Origin: an uncultured Prevotella sp.
Lineage (GTDB): Bacteria; Bacteroidota; Bacteroidia; Bacteroidales; Bacteroidaceae
Assembly: GCA_900552675.1 (NCBI GenBank)
Contig: USAI01000006.1
Location: 1 to 47,426, forward strand
DNA length: 47,426 nucleotides
Reading direction: 5' to 3'
Made by a program: the position numbers and the translations under genes. How positions within the stretch are numbered: the stretch's first letter is position 1; every line of letters begins with the position of its first letter. Positions 17,403-25,840 of the stretch are shown here, one piece after another. The notes under the pieces were generated by a model. It did no database searches. It was not told where the DNA came from and worked only from the letters and a program-made list of their open reading frames with translations.

Positions 17403-17638
17403 ACGCTCTTCTCCCAATTGTGTAAACACTCAATAACATCATCAATGAGATATTCGCTACTTTCGGTATGCAGCACGTCATAGTTTGACATGATATATTT
17501 ATCAATCATATCTACACGCTTCATCCGCTCGTATACATCTATATAAGGAATACCTAACCGACGCGCTACGCCCTCTACGCACGAAGCAACGAAGGCGAGT
17601 TTTATTTCGTCAAGGGGCAACTGTATTCTATCTTTCAT
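17399..17638 (-). CDS. DUF3791 family small protein (first copy)
   Basis: This 79-residue protein shows the DUF3791 pattern, with an EIKLAFVASCVEGVARRLG helix near the N-terminus followed by a YERMKRVDMIDKYI segment and a C-terminal EYLIDDVIECL. It is the first gene of a four-gene minus-strand operon and has a promoter-like sequence at 17666-17697. Its stop overlaps the DUF3990 start by four bases. It shares length and layout, but little direct identity, with the second DUF3791 copy on the other side of the DUF3990 gene. An antitoxin role is inferred from arrangement. Confidence 0.75.
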   Translation of the reverse strand: MKDRIQLPLDEIKLAFVASCVEGVARRLGIPYIDVYERMKRVDMIDKYIMSNYDVLHTESSEYLIDDVIECLHNWEKSV

Positions 17639-17665
17639 ATCATGTGCACAAATATTATTGTGGCG

Positions 17666-17697
17666 TAAAAATAAGCATTATTTCATAACCTTGCAAA
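17666..17697 (-). promoter_or_regulatory. Promoter of the DUF3791-DUF3990 operon
   Basis: On the minus strand TTTG (17694-17697) is followed after exactly 20 nt by TATTTTTA (17666-17673), one base from TAnnTTTG. It lies 27 nt upstream of the first start codon. Confidence 0.55.
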
Positions 17698-17882
17698 TAT
17701 TTCAGATAAAGATTATTGCCTTAAGCGTAAAACAAACGCTTAAGAACAAGAGTTTGTAGCTCAAAAGAGAGAAACAAATAGTATGCCATAAGTAAAAGCA
17801 GCCTTCTCTCGTTACATTTATACCACAAATATGTTATATCAGCTACCCCATTTGGGCGATACAATTTACCAACTTTTGGGTA

Positions 17883-17913
17883 TTGTGAGAAAGGCATCTG
17901 ATACTTAATTTTG
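17883..17913 (+). promoter_or_regulatory. Promoter of the TonB receptor/protease locus
   Basis: TTG (17883-17885), 20 nt, then TAATTTTG (17906-17913) fits the Bacteroidetes consensus. It lies 93 nt upstream of the receptor start chosen at 18007, leaving a leader of about 85 nt. Confidence 0.65.
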
Positions 17914-18006
17914 CAAAATCTAATTCGATAATAATAGCGACAATTGAAAAAGATAAAGTTGAGATGGGAAAAAGAAAAGATACAACAGAGAAAAGCACAA
18001 AAATAT

Positions 18007-20835
18007 ATGGCATTTAATTTCAAAACAATAACAACATCGTTCGTCATAATTCTCGCCACATCAGCCAACGCGCAGACACAGACATACAAGGTGTCGGGAA
18101 CGGTGAATGACAACAACGGCAAGGCAGTGGAGCTTGCTACCGTGAGCCTCAACAACGACCTCGTAACCAGCACCGTGGCGGGCGGACGCTTCGCGCTCAA
18201 CAACGTACCCAAGGGCACCTACACCTACAAGGTGACGTTCGTGGGCTACCAAACAGTCACAGGCACCCTTACCGTTAATGCCGATTGCACCGTGAACGTT
18301 ACACTCAACGAGCTGGGTCTGCAACTCAACGACGTGGTAGTGACGGCCAAACAGGTGCAGATGGGGTCGAAGTCGGTTGTTGGCGAGGACGCCATACGCC
18401 ACATCCAACCTAAGAGTGTGAGCGACATTCTTCAGCTTGTGCCAGGCAACTTGACAGAGAACCCTAACCTCAACAAGTTGTCACAGGCCCATATACGCGA
18501 GATTGACGATGATGACAAGAACAACGCCCTCGGCACGGGAGTGGTGGTTGACGGCACGCCCTTAAGCAACAACGCCAACCTTCAGGCTCTCTCCCCCACA
18601 CGCTACGGCTCAAACTCGGGTGCACAGGGCGACGGTATGAACGATCAAACGACCGCAGGACAAGGTGCCGACCTGCGCACAGTGAGCGCTGGCAACATTG
18701 AGTCGGTGCAAGTAGTGCGCGGCATTCCAGGAGTAGAGTACGGTAACCTCACATCGGGTTTGGTAGTAGTGAAGACCAAGTCGGGGCGCACGCCGTGGGA
18801 GGTTAAGGTGCAAGCTGACCCATTTTCTAAACTGGTGTTTGCAGGAAAGGGCTTCGCGCTAAAGGGCGGTGGAGCCATTAACTTCAGCGTAGACTGGTCA
18901 CAGTCGTGGGGCGACACGCGCCGCCACTATCTCGGCTACGACCGCATCACAGCAACGGCAGGTTACAGCAACCGCTGGGGCGGATTGTCGTTCAACCTCA
19001 AAGGCTCGTTCTACTCTAACATTAACAACCGCAAGCAAGATGCCCAATATCAAGAGCAAGATTTGCACTATAAGAACAAAAACATAGGCGCGCGCCTATC
19101 GGCCAACGGTAGCTGGAGCTCGAGTGAGCGTTTTATTACACGCGTTGACTATAACCTGTCAGCTCAGGTATCGAAGAGTAGCGATGAGCACTATGACCTC
19201 ATTTCCAACCCCGATGGCGTAATTACCGATGTGCGCGAGGCTGGCATCCACGAAGCCATGTTCAAGAACAAGAGCTACCACTCTGAGTACCGCATTGCGG
19301 GTCTTCCTATCAATGCCTACGCGCAGCTTGTGGCCAATAAGTATGTAAGTATTGGTAGCAACAACCACACCACGTTCAAGCTCGGAGCCGAATACACCTA
19401 CGATGCCAACAAGGGCGACGGACTAACCTTCGACATGGCCAACCCTCCACAAGCCATGGGAGCGCAAACATTGCGTCCGCGTGCTTTCAAGAACATTCCT
19501 GCACTGCACACCCTCTCAGGCTTCTTCAGCGACAAGCTGTCACTGGCTCTTGGCACCACACGCACCGATGTTGAGGCAGGAGTGCGCGTGAGCAACCTCT
19601 TCCTCAACGCCGACAAGAGCGGTGGCAACAGTGGCATGTTTGTGGCCGAACCGCGTGTGAACGCTTCAATTAACTTGCTCAACAAGCGCAATAACAGTTT
19701 ATTCGACGACTTGTCGATAACAGGTGGCTTCGGTCTGAGCAACAAGATGCCCACGCTACTCTACCTCTATCCCGACAACGTTTATTACGACAACGTGAGC
19801 CTTGCCAAGTACGGTGATGCGGCAAAAGACCGTTTGGCCTTAGTATCTACCGATGTAATTAGCAACACTACGAACCCTGACCTACGTCCTGCCCACTCAC
19901 GCAAGTGGGAGGTTGGCCTGTCGTTTCGTCTTGGGCAGGTGAACGGTTTCGTAACCTACTTCAACGAACGCCACACCCATGAGTTCGGATTTTCGTCACA
20001 GCTATACTGGGCCAACTACATAAAGTACAACGTTCCAGCCACGGCAACCGACCCAGTATATAACGCTGCTACTGGCGATGTGTCGTACATCTATAATAAC
20101 GTGAAGGCCACGGCCACAAAAACCTCAATGACCGATATGTACACATGGGGCCGCCCCTCAAACAACTCGCGCTCACTGAAGCACGGCATTGAGTACGGTC
20201 TCAACCTCGGTACGTTCAAGCCACTGCGCACCTCGTTAAACATCAACGGCGCATGGTTTCATGTGTCGCGCACCGAAGAGCAGACATCGCTCAACTACAT
20301 CAACCGCAACTACGACTATGTGGCCGTGATGCCGTCGGGCTACGGCACGGTGAAAGACCGCGTAAACACCACGTTCCGCTTCATCACCCATATTCCTGCT
20401 GTGAGGATGATTTTTACCACATCGGTACAGGTGGTTTGGTACGATGGCGAGCGTATGGTCTACAATGACAACGCGGGCAAAGAGCGCACGCGCACCGTCA
20501 ACTATCAGGGCCGCGACTATTTGGCCGTTGACCCAATAGGCTATTACGACCGTAAGGGTCAATACGCCCTATGGCAACCGCAAATGGCCAATGACGCTAC
20601 ACTCGGGCTGATGCTTCAACGCTACCAGACCTATGCCTTTGAGAAGGATGTGGTGAAACCGTGGGCATTACTCAACTTCCGCTTCACGAAAGAGATAGGG
20701 AAAATAGCCGAGCTGTCATTCACGGCCAACAATTTCACTAACACGCGCAAGTGGCACACCAACAAGCACACCCTCGCCAAACGTCAGCTCTATCCTGACA
20801 TGTATTTCGGTGCAGAACTAAAGATTAAGCTTTGA
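18007..20835 (+). CDS. TonB-dependent outer-membrane receptor with N-terminal CarboxypepD-reg-like domain
   Basis: Starting at the ATG at 18007 the product is 942 residues with a clean signal peptide (MAFNFKTITTSFVIILATSANA). A more upstream ATG at 17944 would add 21 charged residues before it and is less likely. After the signal come a carboxypeptidase-regulatory-like beta-sandwich (VSGTVNDNNGKAVELATVSL to about residue 100), a plug domain (about 110-270, with ESVQVVRGIPGVEYGNLTSG), and a long beta-barrel ending in a final aromatic-containing strand (MYFGAELKIKL). Such receptors import siderophores, heme, glycans or peptides using TonB energy. No SusD gene adjoins it, which argues against a starch-utilisation-type pair. 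It heads the locus containing peptidases and a HmuY-like protein. Confidence 0.9.
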   Translation: MAFNFKTITTSFVIILATSANAQTQTYKVSGTVNDNNGKAVELATVSLNNDLVTSTVAGGRFALNNVPKGTYTYKVTFVGYQTVTGTLTVNADCTVNVTLNELGLQLNDVVVTAKQVQMGSKSVVGEDAIRHIQPKSVSDILQLVPGNLTENPNLNKLSQAHIREIDDDDKNNALGTGVVVDGTPLSNNANLQALSPTRYGSNSGAQGDGMNDQTTAGQGADLRTVSAGNIESVQVVRGIPGVEYGNLTSGLVVVKTKSGRTPWEVKVQADPFSKLVFAGKGFALKGGGAINFSVDWSQSWGDTRRHYLGYDRITATAGYSNRWGGLSFNLKGSFYSNINNRKQDAQYQEQDLHYKNKNIGARLSANGSWSSSERFITRVDYNLSAQVSKSSDEHYDLISNPDGVITDVREAGIHEAMFKNKSYHSEYRIAGLPINAYAQLVANKYVSIGSNNHTTFKLGAEYTYDANKGDGLTFDMANPPQAMGAQTLRPRAFKNIPALHTLSGFFSDKLSLALGTTRTDVEAGVRVSNLFLNADKSGGNSGMFVAEPRVNASINLLNKRNNSLFDDLSITGGFGLSNKMPTLLYLYPDNVYYDNVSLAKYGDAAKDRLALVSTDVISNTTNPDLRPAHSRKWEVGLSFRLGQVNGFVTYFNERHTHEFGFSSQLYWANYIKYNVPATATDPVYNAATGDVSYIYNNVKATATKTSMTDMYTWGRPSNNSRSLKHGIEYGLNLGTFKPLRTSLNINGAWFHVSRTEEQTSLNYINRNYDYVAVMPSGYGTVKDRVNTTFRFITHIPAVRMIFTTSVQVVWYDGERMVYNDNAGKERTRTVNYQGRDYLAVDPIGYYDRKGQYALWQPQMANDATLGLMLQRYQTYAFEKDVVKPWALLNFRFTKEIGKIAELSFTANNFTNTRKWHTNKHTLAKRQLYPDMYFGAELKIKL

Positions 20836-20919
20836 TTTTTAAGTTATTTACGTTTCGCAATAATATAGAATTAAAGAATAAGGATTTAATAATTAGTATT
20901 TTAAAATATTATTTTGATT

Positions 20920-22119
20920 ATGAAAAAAACATTTTTAAAGACCCTTGGGGCACTGCTTGCCATTGTGGCCATGGTGCCATTTGTATCATGTTCTGACAAT
21001 GATGAGCCTGGAGTGAAATCATATGAGGTAACCGTGAACCTCACTTTCCCAGAGGGCGTAGATGCTGCATCGGTACAGGACCTGAAGTTAGTAACAACCA
21101 AAGGCACCGTGAGCGACACCATCAGCCTGAACACTACCACTGCCGAGAAGATAACGCTGGCGCAAGGACAGTACACATTCTCTGTGAGTGGCAAGATTAA
21201 AGACGATGCAACTGCTCATGTTGTAGCCACAGGTAGCGCAGACGTTTATGCCGATCAGGCCGTGACACTGGCCCTTCAAACCATATACCAATCACCGCTT
21301 GTATTCAAGGCTCTCTACACCACTGGTGGAGTTGCTGGATATGTGAAAGACTCTTATTTTGAGATTGTCAACAACTCTGACGATGTGCAGTATCTTGACG
21401 GACTCATTTTGTCGGCTCCTACAGGCAACCAAACAAAGGCAAACGCATGGCAGGCAGCAGGCATCACCGATCGTTATGAGTGCGGACAGGGCACAGTGGT
21501 AGCCTTCCCTGGCGTGAGTGGTGGCAAGGAATATCCTTTGCAGCCTGGCGAGAGTGTGGTGGTGGCCAATGATGCTGCCAACCACAGCAAGCTTGCTAAT
21601 GCAGGCAACAACTGCCCTGACCTATCGAAAGCCGACTGGGAGATTCAGATTACCAATTCAGGCGATCCCTCTTACATCGACCGCACGCTATCCGTTATTT
21701 TCCAGAGCAATCAATACATGAAGGCTTTCGGTCTTGGCTTCTTCGGACGTGCTTACATTTTGGCCAAATTGCCCGATGGCATGAGTCCCGAGTCTTATGC
21801 CGCCGATGCCAACAATTTGATGACCACACCAGGTTCTACATCAACAATGCAGTATCTGATGATCCCCAGCAAATATGTGCTTGATGCTGTTGACATTTGG
21901 AATTCTAGCAACGAGAACAATTATGCCACATTCCTTCCAAAGGACGATGCACAGGGTGTGCTCGCCTCAACCGCATGGGCAGGCAAATGTGTGAGAAGAA
22001 AAGTTACGAAGATTGTAAACGGACGCGCCTACTATCAGGACACCAACAACTCGTCAAACGATTTTCTCAACAACCAGCCCCTCACTCCAGGCGTAAAGCC
22101 CACTGAAGTAGACAAGTAA
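20920..22119 (+). CDS. DUF4876 family lipoprotein
   Basis: The 399-residue product starts at the ATG at 20920; an upstream TTG in frame is not needed. Its N-terminus MKKTFLKTLGALLAIVAMV then FVSCSDND contains a lipobox ending in a cysteine near residue 25, so it is a lipoprotein, likely on the cell surface. An Ig-like beta domain (about 35-125) precedes the region with YFEIVNNSDDVQYLDGLIL, typical of DUF4876, which resembles lamin-tail-like beta folds. Family function is unknown. It follows the TonB receptor by 84 nt and may capture the ligand or hold partner proteins at the receptor, in the manner of other surface lipoproteins beside TonB receptors. Confidence 0.8.
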   Translation: MKKTFLKTLGALLAIVAMVPFVSCSDNDEPGVKSYEVTVNLTFPEGVDAASVQDLKLVTTKGTVSDTISLNTTTAEKITLAQGQYTFSVSGKIKDDATAHVVATGSADVYADQAVTLALQTIYQSPLVFKALYTTGGVAGYVKDSYFEIVNNSDDVQYLDGLILSAPTGNQTKANAWQAAGITDRYECGQGTVVAFPGVSGGKEYPLQPGESVVVANDAANHSKLANAGNNCPDLSKADWEIQITNSGDPSYIDRTLSVIFQSNQYMKAFGLGFFGRAYILAKLPDGMSPESYAADANNLMTTPGSTSTMQYLMIPSKYVLDAVDIWNSSNENNYATFLPKDDAQGVLASTAWAGKCVRRKVTKIVNGRAYYQDTNNSSNDFLNNQPLTPGVKPTEVDK

Positions 22120-22144
22120 TTTAGTTCGTAGAAAAGTGGTTTGA

Positions 22145-22178
22145 TTGGCGGGTTCTTACATTAGAAAGGACCCGCCAA
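22145..22178 (+). other. Intergenic hairpin
   Basis: An 11-bp stem with one G-T pair (TTGGCGGGTTC at 22145-22155 with 22168-22178) and a 12-nt loop lies between the DUF4876 gene and the next barrel gene. There is no T tract, so an mRNA-stabilising or processing hairpin is more likely than a terminator. Confidence 0.5.
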
Positions 22179-22213
22179 CTTATCAACTCATCAACTCGTC
22201 AAGTTTATAACAA

Positions 22214-23815
22214 ATGAATAGATACTTGCTGTTATGCCTTGCCACGGCCCTCGCGGCACAACAGGCCAAGGCTCAAACCGAGTTTGCCAATGCCGCTAAT
22301 TTGTGGCATGATGGTGCTGTGAACGAGCTTTATAACATCCGTTATCATAGCTTCAACCCCACGCGCCTTGCCTACAACAGCCAGCAGACCACAGGCGAGG
22401 CTCTCGTGTTCTACAACCTCACGCGCGGCGATTTCAACAACGCAGGCGCACCAGACAATGTAAACAACCTCAACGTGCAGCTCGGCGGACTGAAACACTT
22501 TGAGCGTGTTGACGTGTCGGGCTTTCTACACTACAAAAACACGAGCTATAAAAATCAGGAATGGAACTCAACACTTTTTCTCAACCCAAACAACCCATTT
22601 GTGCTCGCCGACTCGGTGACCAGCGATGGCAACATTGAGACCTTCGCCATGGGCGCAGCACTCTCTTACCGTTTCACCCCTAAGATAAAAGGTGGTATAG
22701 GAGCCGGACTGACTGTAGGAAGCCTCAGTGACCAGACCGACCCACGCCCCAAAACCAACACGTCGCGTTTCAACATCACGGCAGGTGCCGATGCCATGCT
22801 CACCACGGCGTGGACACTCGGGCTGGCGGCACGCATTGAGCTGTTCAGCAGCAACCTGTCCTACACTATTGTCAATCCGCTCATCAACCACCGCTATTTT
22901 CTCATGAAGGGTATGGGCGACTACTTCCGCCGTTCCAGCGGCGAGGACGCTGGCTACCAACGCGACTACAAAGGCACCACCTATACGGGTGAACTGTCGG
23001 CCACGTTCAAGCCTTCTGGCTCGCCTTTTCAAAATGTAGTGATACTGTCGGCATCTGCTGGCAACGAGAAAGCAACTGATGGTGGGTCGTCTTACACATT
23101 CAAGGGTGGCGACTACCATTTTACCCATTTCGCCCTCAAAGACCGCTTCATGTGCTCCTACAACGAGCATGTGCTGCACAATATAATTGTAGGTGCAGAA
23201 ATGGGCACTGGAAACTCTGACTGGTACGATCAGAAGAAGCTAACCGACACTGAGCATGGCAATATTTCTTATTATGAGGTGCTGAGCAAGACGCGCATCC
23301 AGAAACAGCAAGACATGGCCGTAACTGCCGAGTATCGCTTCGACCGCCTCGCTGACAGACAGCCCGACTTCTACGCCTCGTTGCTCGCCACGCTCGCCAA
23401 CACCACCCTAAAGCACTACAACGACAACGGACTGCAGAAGCAACAGTGGACCAACCTCTCGCTCAACCTCACTGTTGGTAAGCACTTCACCCTTGGCAAA
23501 GGTCAGTTCAACGCACAGCTCAATGCAGGATACGTCATGCCGGTGAAAGACCGTCAGTTTGCCACGGGCACGAACGTCTCGGGCAACGACGACATCACGG
23601 CAGTGTATGTAACGCGCCAGTTTGAGTGGGCCTCAGCCAAGCGGGTTTGCCTCGGCGGGTTTGCCGACTACAATTTTCCTGTGGCCAAAGCCGTGCGCCT
23701 CGGACTCTTCTGCAAGGTCAACTCTACGCTTTATGAGGATGACGCACAATACTTTGCCGACTTCAAGTCGACATCGCTCACACAGGGAGAGTTCGGTGTG
23801 TATGTTAACTTTTAA
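22214..23815 (+). CDS. Outer-membrane beta-barrel protein (DUF6850-like)
   Basis: The 533-residue product has a signal peptide (MNRYLLLCLATALAAQQAKA, cleavage before QTEF). The rest alternates polar and aromatic residues in beta-strand lengths and ends in a strand finishing with GEFGVYVNF, a typical C-terminal barrel strand with terminal Phe. I believe it belongs to the DUF6850 family of Bacteroidetes, but that name is from memory. It has no plug or TonB box, so it differs from the receptor upstream. It is 94 nt after the DUF4876 gene and 55 nt before the first C25 peptidase. It may be a second pore or an anchor for secreted partners. Confidence 0.75.
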   Translation: MNRYLLLCLATALAAQQAKAQTEFANAANLWHDGAVNELYNIRYHSFNPTRLAYNSQQTTGEALVFYNLTRGDFNNAGAPDNVNNLNVQLGGLKHFERVDVSGFLHYKNTSYKNQEWNSTLFLNPNNPFVLADSVTSDGNIETFAMGAALSYRFTPKIKGGIGAGLTVGSLSDQTDPRPKTNTSRFNITAGADAMLTTAWTLGLAARIELFSSNLSYTIVNPLINHRYFLMKGMGDYFRRSSGEDAGYQRDYKGTTYTGELSATFKPSGSPFQNVVILSASAGNEKATDGGSSYTFKGGDYHFTHFALKDRFMCSYNEHVLHNIIVGAEMGTGNSDWYDQKKLTDTEHGNISYYEVLSKTRIQKQQDMAVTAEYRFDRLADRQPDFYASLLATLANTTLKHYNDNGLQKQQWTNLSLNLTVGKHFTLGKGQFNAQLNAGYVMPVKDRQFATGTNVSGNDDITAVYVTRQFEWASAKRVCLGGFADYNFPVAKAVRLGLFCKVNSTLYEDDAQYFADFKSTSLTQGEFGVYVNF

Positions 23816-23870
23816 GGAGAGTGTTCATACACCTTCTACAAACAATTATTCATAACATTTAATAACAACA

Positions 23871-25793
23871 ATGTCGGTTAAAAATTTATTTAAATCGTGT
23901 TGCCTTGGTTTGATTTTCTTGTCCACTGCCCTGTGCGCAACTGCAAGAGATGGCGTGGCGGTGGTGGTTGATGTCGTTAGCTACTGCAAGGCACGCGCCG
24001 AGCTTGACGGATATGTGAAAGCACTTGAACAGAAGCAAGGCTACAAAGTGTATGTCATTATTGACCGTTGGCAGGTGCCCGACAGCATTCGCGCACGACT
24101 GATGGAGTTGCACACACAGAAACACGATGCCATCGTGGGTGCTGTGCTTGTGGGTGACATCCCTGTGCCTATGGTGCGCGACGCGCAGTATCTCACGTCG
24201 GCCTTCAAGATGGACCAATCGCGCGACCGCCGCGAGTCGTCAGTGCCGAGCGACAGGTTCTACGACGATTTCAGTTTGCGGTTCCGCCCTCTCGGAAAAG
24301 ACGACACACTGCCATACTATTATTACTCGCTCTCTGCCGAAGGGGCGCAAAGGCTTTCGCCCGACATCTTCAGCGGACGCATACGCCCCACCGACGCCGG
24401 GGGCACTTCACGCTACGACAAGTTGCGTGCCTACCTACGCAAGGCCACGGCTGCCAAACTCAATCCAGAGCGTTTTAGCTCAGTATTCGTGTTCACAGGC
24501 GACGGTAGTATATCTGAATCGAAGCCAGCCCACATCGACGAGTTTCGTGGACTGATGGAGCATTTTCCACAGTTGGCCGCCACACCTGGAGCCTTCAGTT
24601 ATATGGACTATGACGATGCCACGCCCATACGTTTCAGCATGATGAACGAAATGATGCGCCCAGACCTCAGTTTGGCCATGCTACACCACCACGGCGACTG
24701 GGACACGCAGTATCTAAACATGCGCACTAACGATAACCTTACACTGAACGAGATAAACAAGTATAACTTCCGTCCAAACGCCCGTTGTGTGGTGTTTGAT
24801 GCCTGTTTCAACGGATCGTTTCACCGCGACGACTGCATTGCCAACGAATACATCTTTCGCGATGGAAAGACGGTGGCCACACTGGCCGGAAGTGTTAACA
24901 TCATTCAGGATAAGTGGTACGACCGCTACCTCGGTTTGCTGGCCTGTGGCGTTAGCATTGGTTACATAAACCAGCACACGGCCTACCTTGAGTCGCACGT
25001 TATCGGCGACCCTACATTTGCCTTTCTGCCTACGCCGCCATGCAAAGGTTCTGCTGACCTTTTGTGTCGAGACATGCTTGAACACGCCTCGCGCTACTCA
25101 GACAAGGCACTTCTACATACGCTACGCACGTCGCCTTTGGCCACGGTGCGCCTACAGGCTTTCACCATGCTCACCGACCGCCGCTCAAACATTCTCGACG
25201 ATGCCATTGCAACAGCCCTTGACGACAACTACGAGATGCTACAACGGTTTGCCGTAAACGTGATGGCCAAGCGCGGCAGCGAGCGCCTGGTTCCAGCCTT
25301 TGCCCGGCTGCTCACGCGCACCAATTTGTCGAAGCGCGTAGCCTTTAATGCCGACCAAGCCATTCAGTTCTTTAACAAACAGCTGCTTGCCAAGGCGGTG
25401 GACAGCTGCCTGGCACAGATGGAAGGACGACTTGTGAAGGCCGACTCGTTCTGCACCGCGGTGCGCGGCCAGGTAGAAAAGATGGGGGCACGCTGGGACA
25501 GCGACATAATGAGTTTACTCAACGACAGCCTTGATCACAAACATGCCTTGCGACAGGCTGGGTATATGCGCATCTACTGCCCGGCTTATCTTCTCCCAAA
25601 GGTGGCCGATTACACCCTTCGCTGCACCGACAACGAGGTGCGCAAGGCTCTCCTCAACGTGATGGGATGGCACCGTTTGGCCTATACCTCTGATGTTTGC
25701 CTTGAAGTAGCACACAAGATGGCAGCCGACCAGTCGTTACCACAAGATGTAAGGGATGAGGCGAGACGATGCGCATTGCGAATTACGAATTAG
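23871..25793 (+). CDS. C25 (gingipain-type) cysteine peptidase with HEAT-like C-terminus, copy 1
   Basis: The 640-residue product has a signal peptide (about residues 1-25). The catalytic region carries C25 features in order: VGDIPVPMVRD (94-104), SVPSDRFYDDF (124-134), IFSGRIRPTDAGG (166-178), the catalytic-type histidine in LHHHGDWDTQ (H274, followed by G) and the cysteine in VVFDACFNGSF (C312), then ESHVIGDPTF. From about residue 390 onward, short helical repeats of the HEAT type follow (for example ATVRLQAFTMLTDR). No T9SS sorting tail is visible, so it is probably periplasmic or retained by partners. It is shorter than gingipains and lacks their adhesin domains. A paralogue follows immediately. 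Confidence 0.85.
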   Translation: MSVKNLFKSCCLGLIFLSTALCATARDGVAVVVDVVSYCKARAELDGYVKALEQKQGYKVYVIIDRWQVPDSIRARLMELHTQKHDAIVGAVLVGDIPVPMVRDAQYLTSAFKMDQSRDRRESSVPSDRFYDDFSLRFRPLGKDDTLPYYYYSLSAEGAQRLSPDIFSGRIRPTDAGGTSRYDKLRAYLRKATAAKLNPERFSSVFVFTGDGSISESKPAHIDEFRGLMEHFPQLAATPGAFSYMDYDDATPIRFSMMNEMMRPDLSLAMLHHHGDWDTQYLNMRTNDNLTLNEINKYNFRPNARCVVFDACFNGSFHRDDCIANEYIFRDGKTVATLAGSVNIIQDKWYDRYLGLLACGVSIGYINQHTAYLESHVIGDPTFAFLPTPPCKGSADLLCRDMLEHASRYSDKALLHTLRTSPLATVRLQAFTMLTDRRSNILDDAIATALDDNYEMLQRFAVNVMAKRGSERLVPAFARLLTRTNLSKRVAFNADQAIQFFNKQLLAKAVDSCLAQMEGRLVKADSFCTAVRGQVEKMGARWDSDIMSLLNDSLDHKHALRQAGYMRIYCPAYLLPKVADYTLRCTDNEVRKALLNVMGWHRLAYTSDVCLEVAHKMAADQSLPQDVRDEARRCALRITN

Positions 25794-25840
25794 TATTTTT
25801 GAAATTAAATTTTTGATTTTTGAAATTTAATTATTGATTT

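Larger units (their letters stand above)
17639..18006. other. Divergent promoter region
   Basis: About 370 nt between the DUF3791 operon (minus) and the TonB receptor gene (plus) contain promoter-like sequences for both directions (17666-17697 and 17883-17913) and an AT-rich leader. No gene is seen: the minus-strand frame across it overlaps the receptor gene and lacks protein-like features. Confidence 0.6.

Noticed and set aside
18007..20835. SusC-type glycan receptor
   Set aside because: No SusD partner follows and the neighbours are peptidases and DUF4876, so a SusC/SusD polysaccharide locus is not supported.
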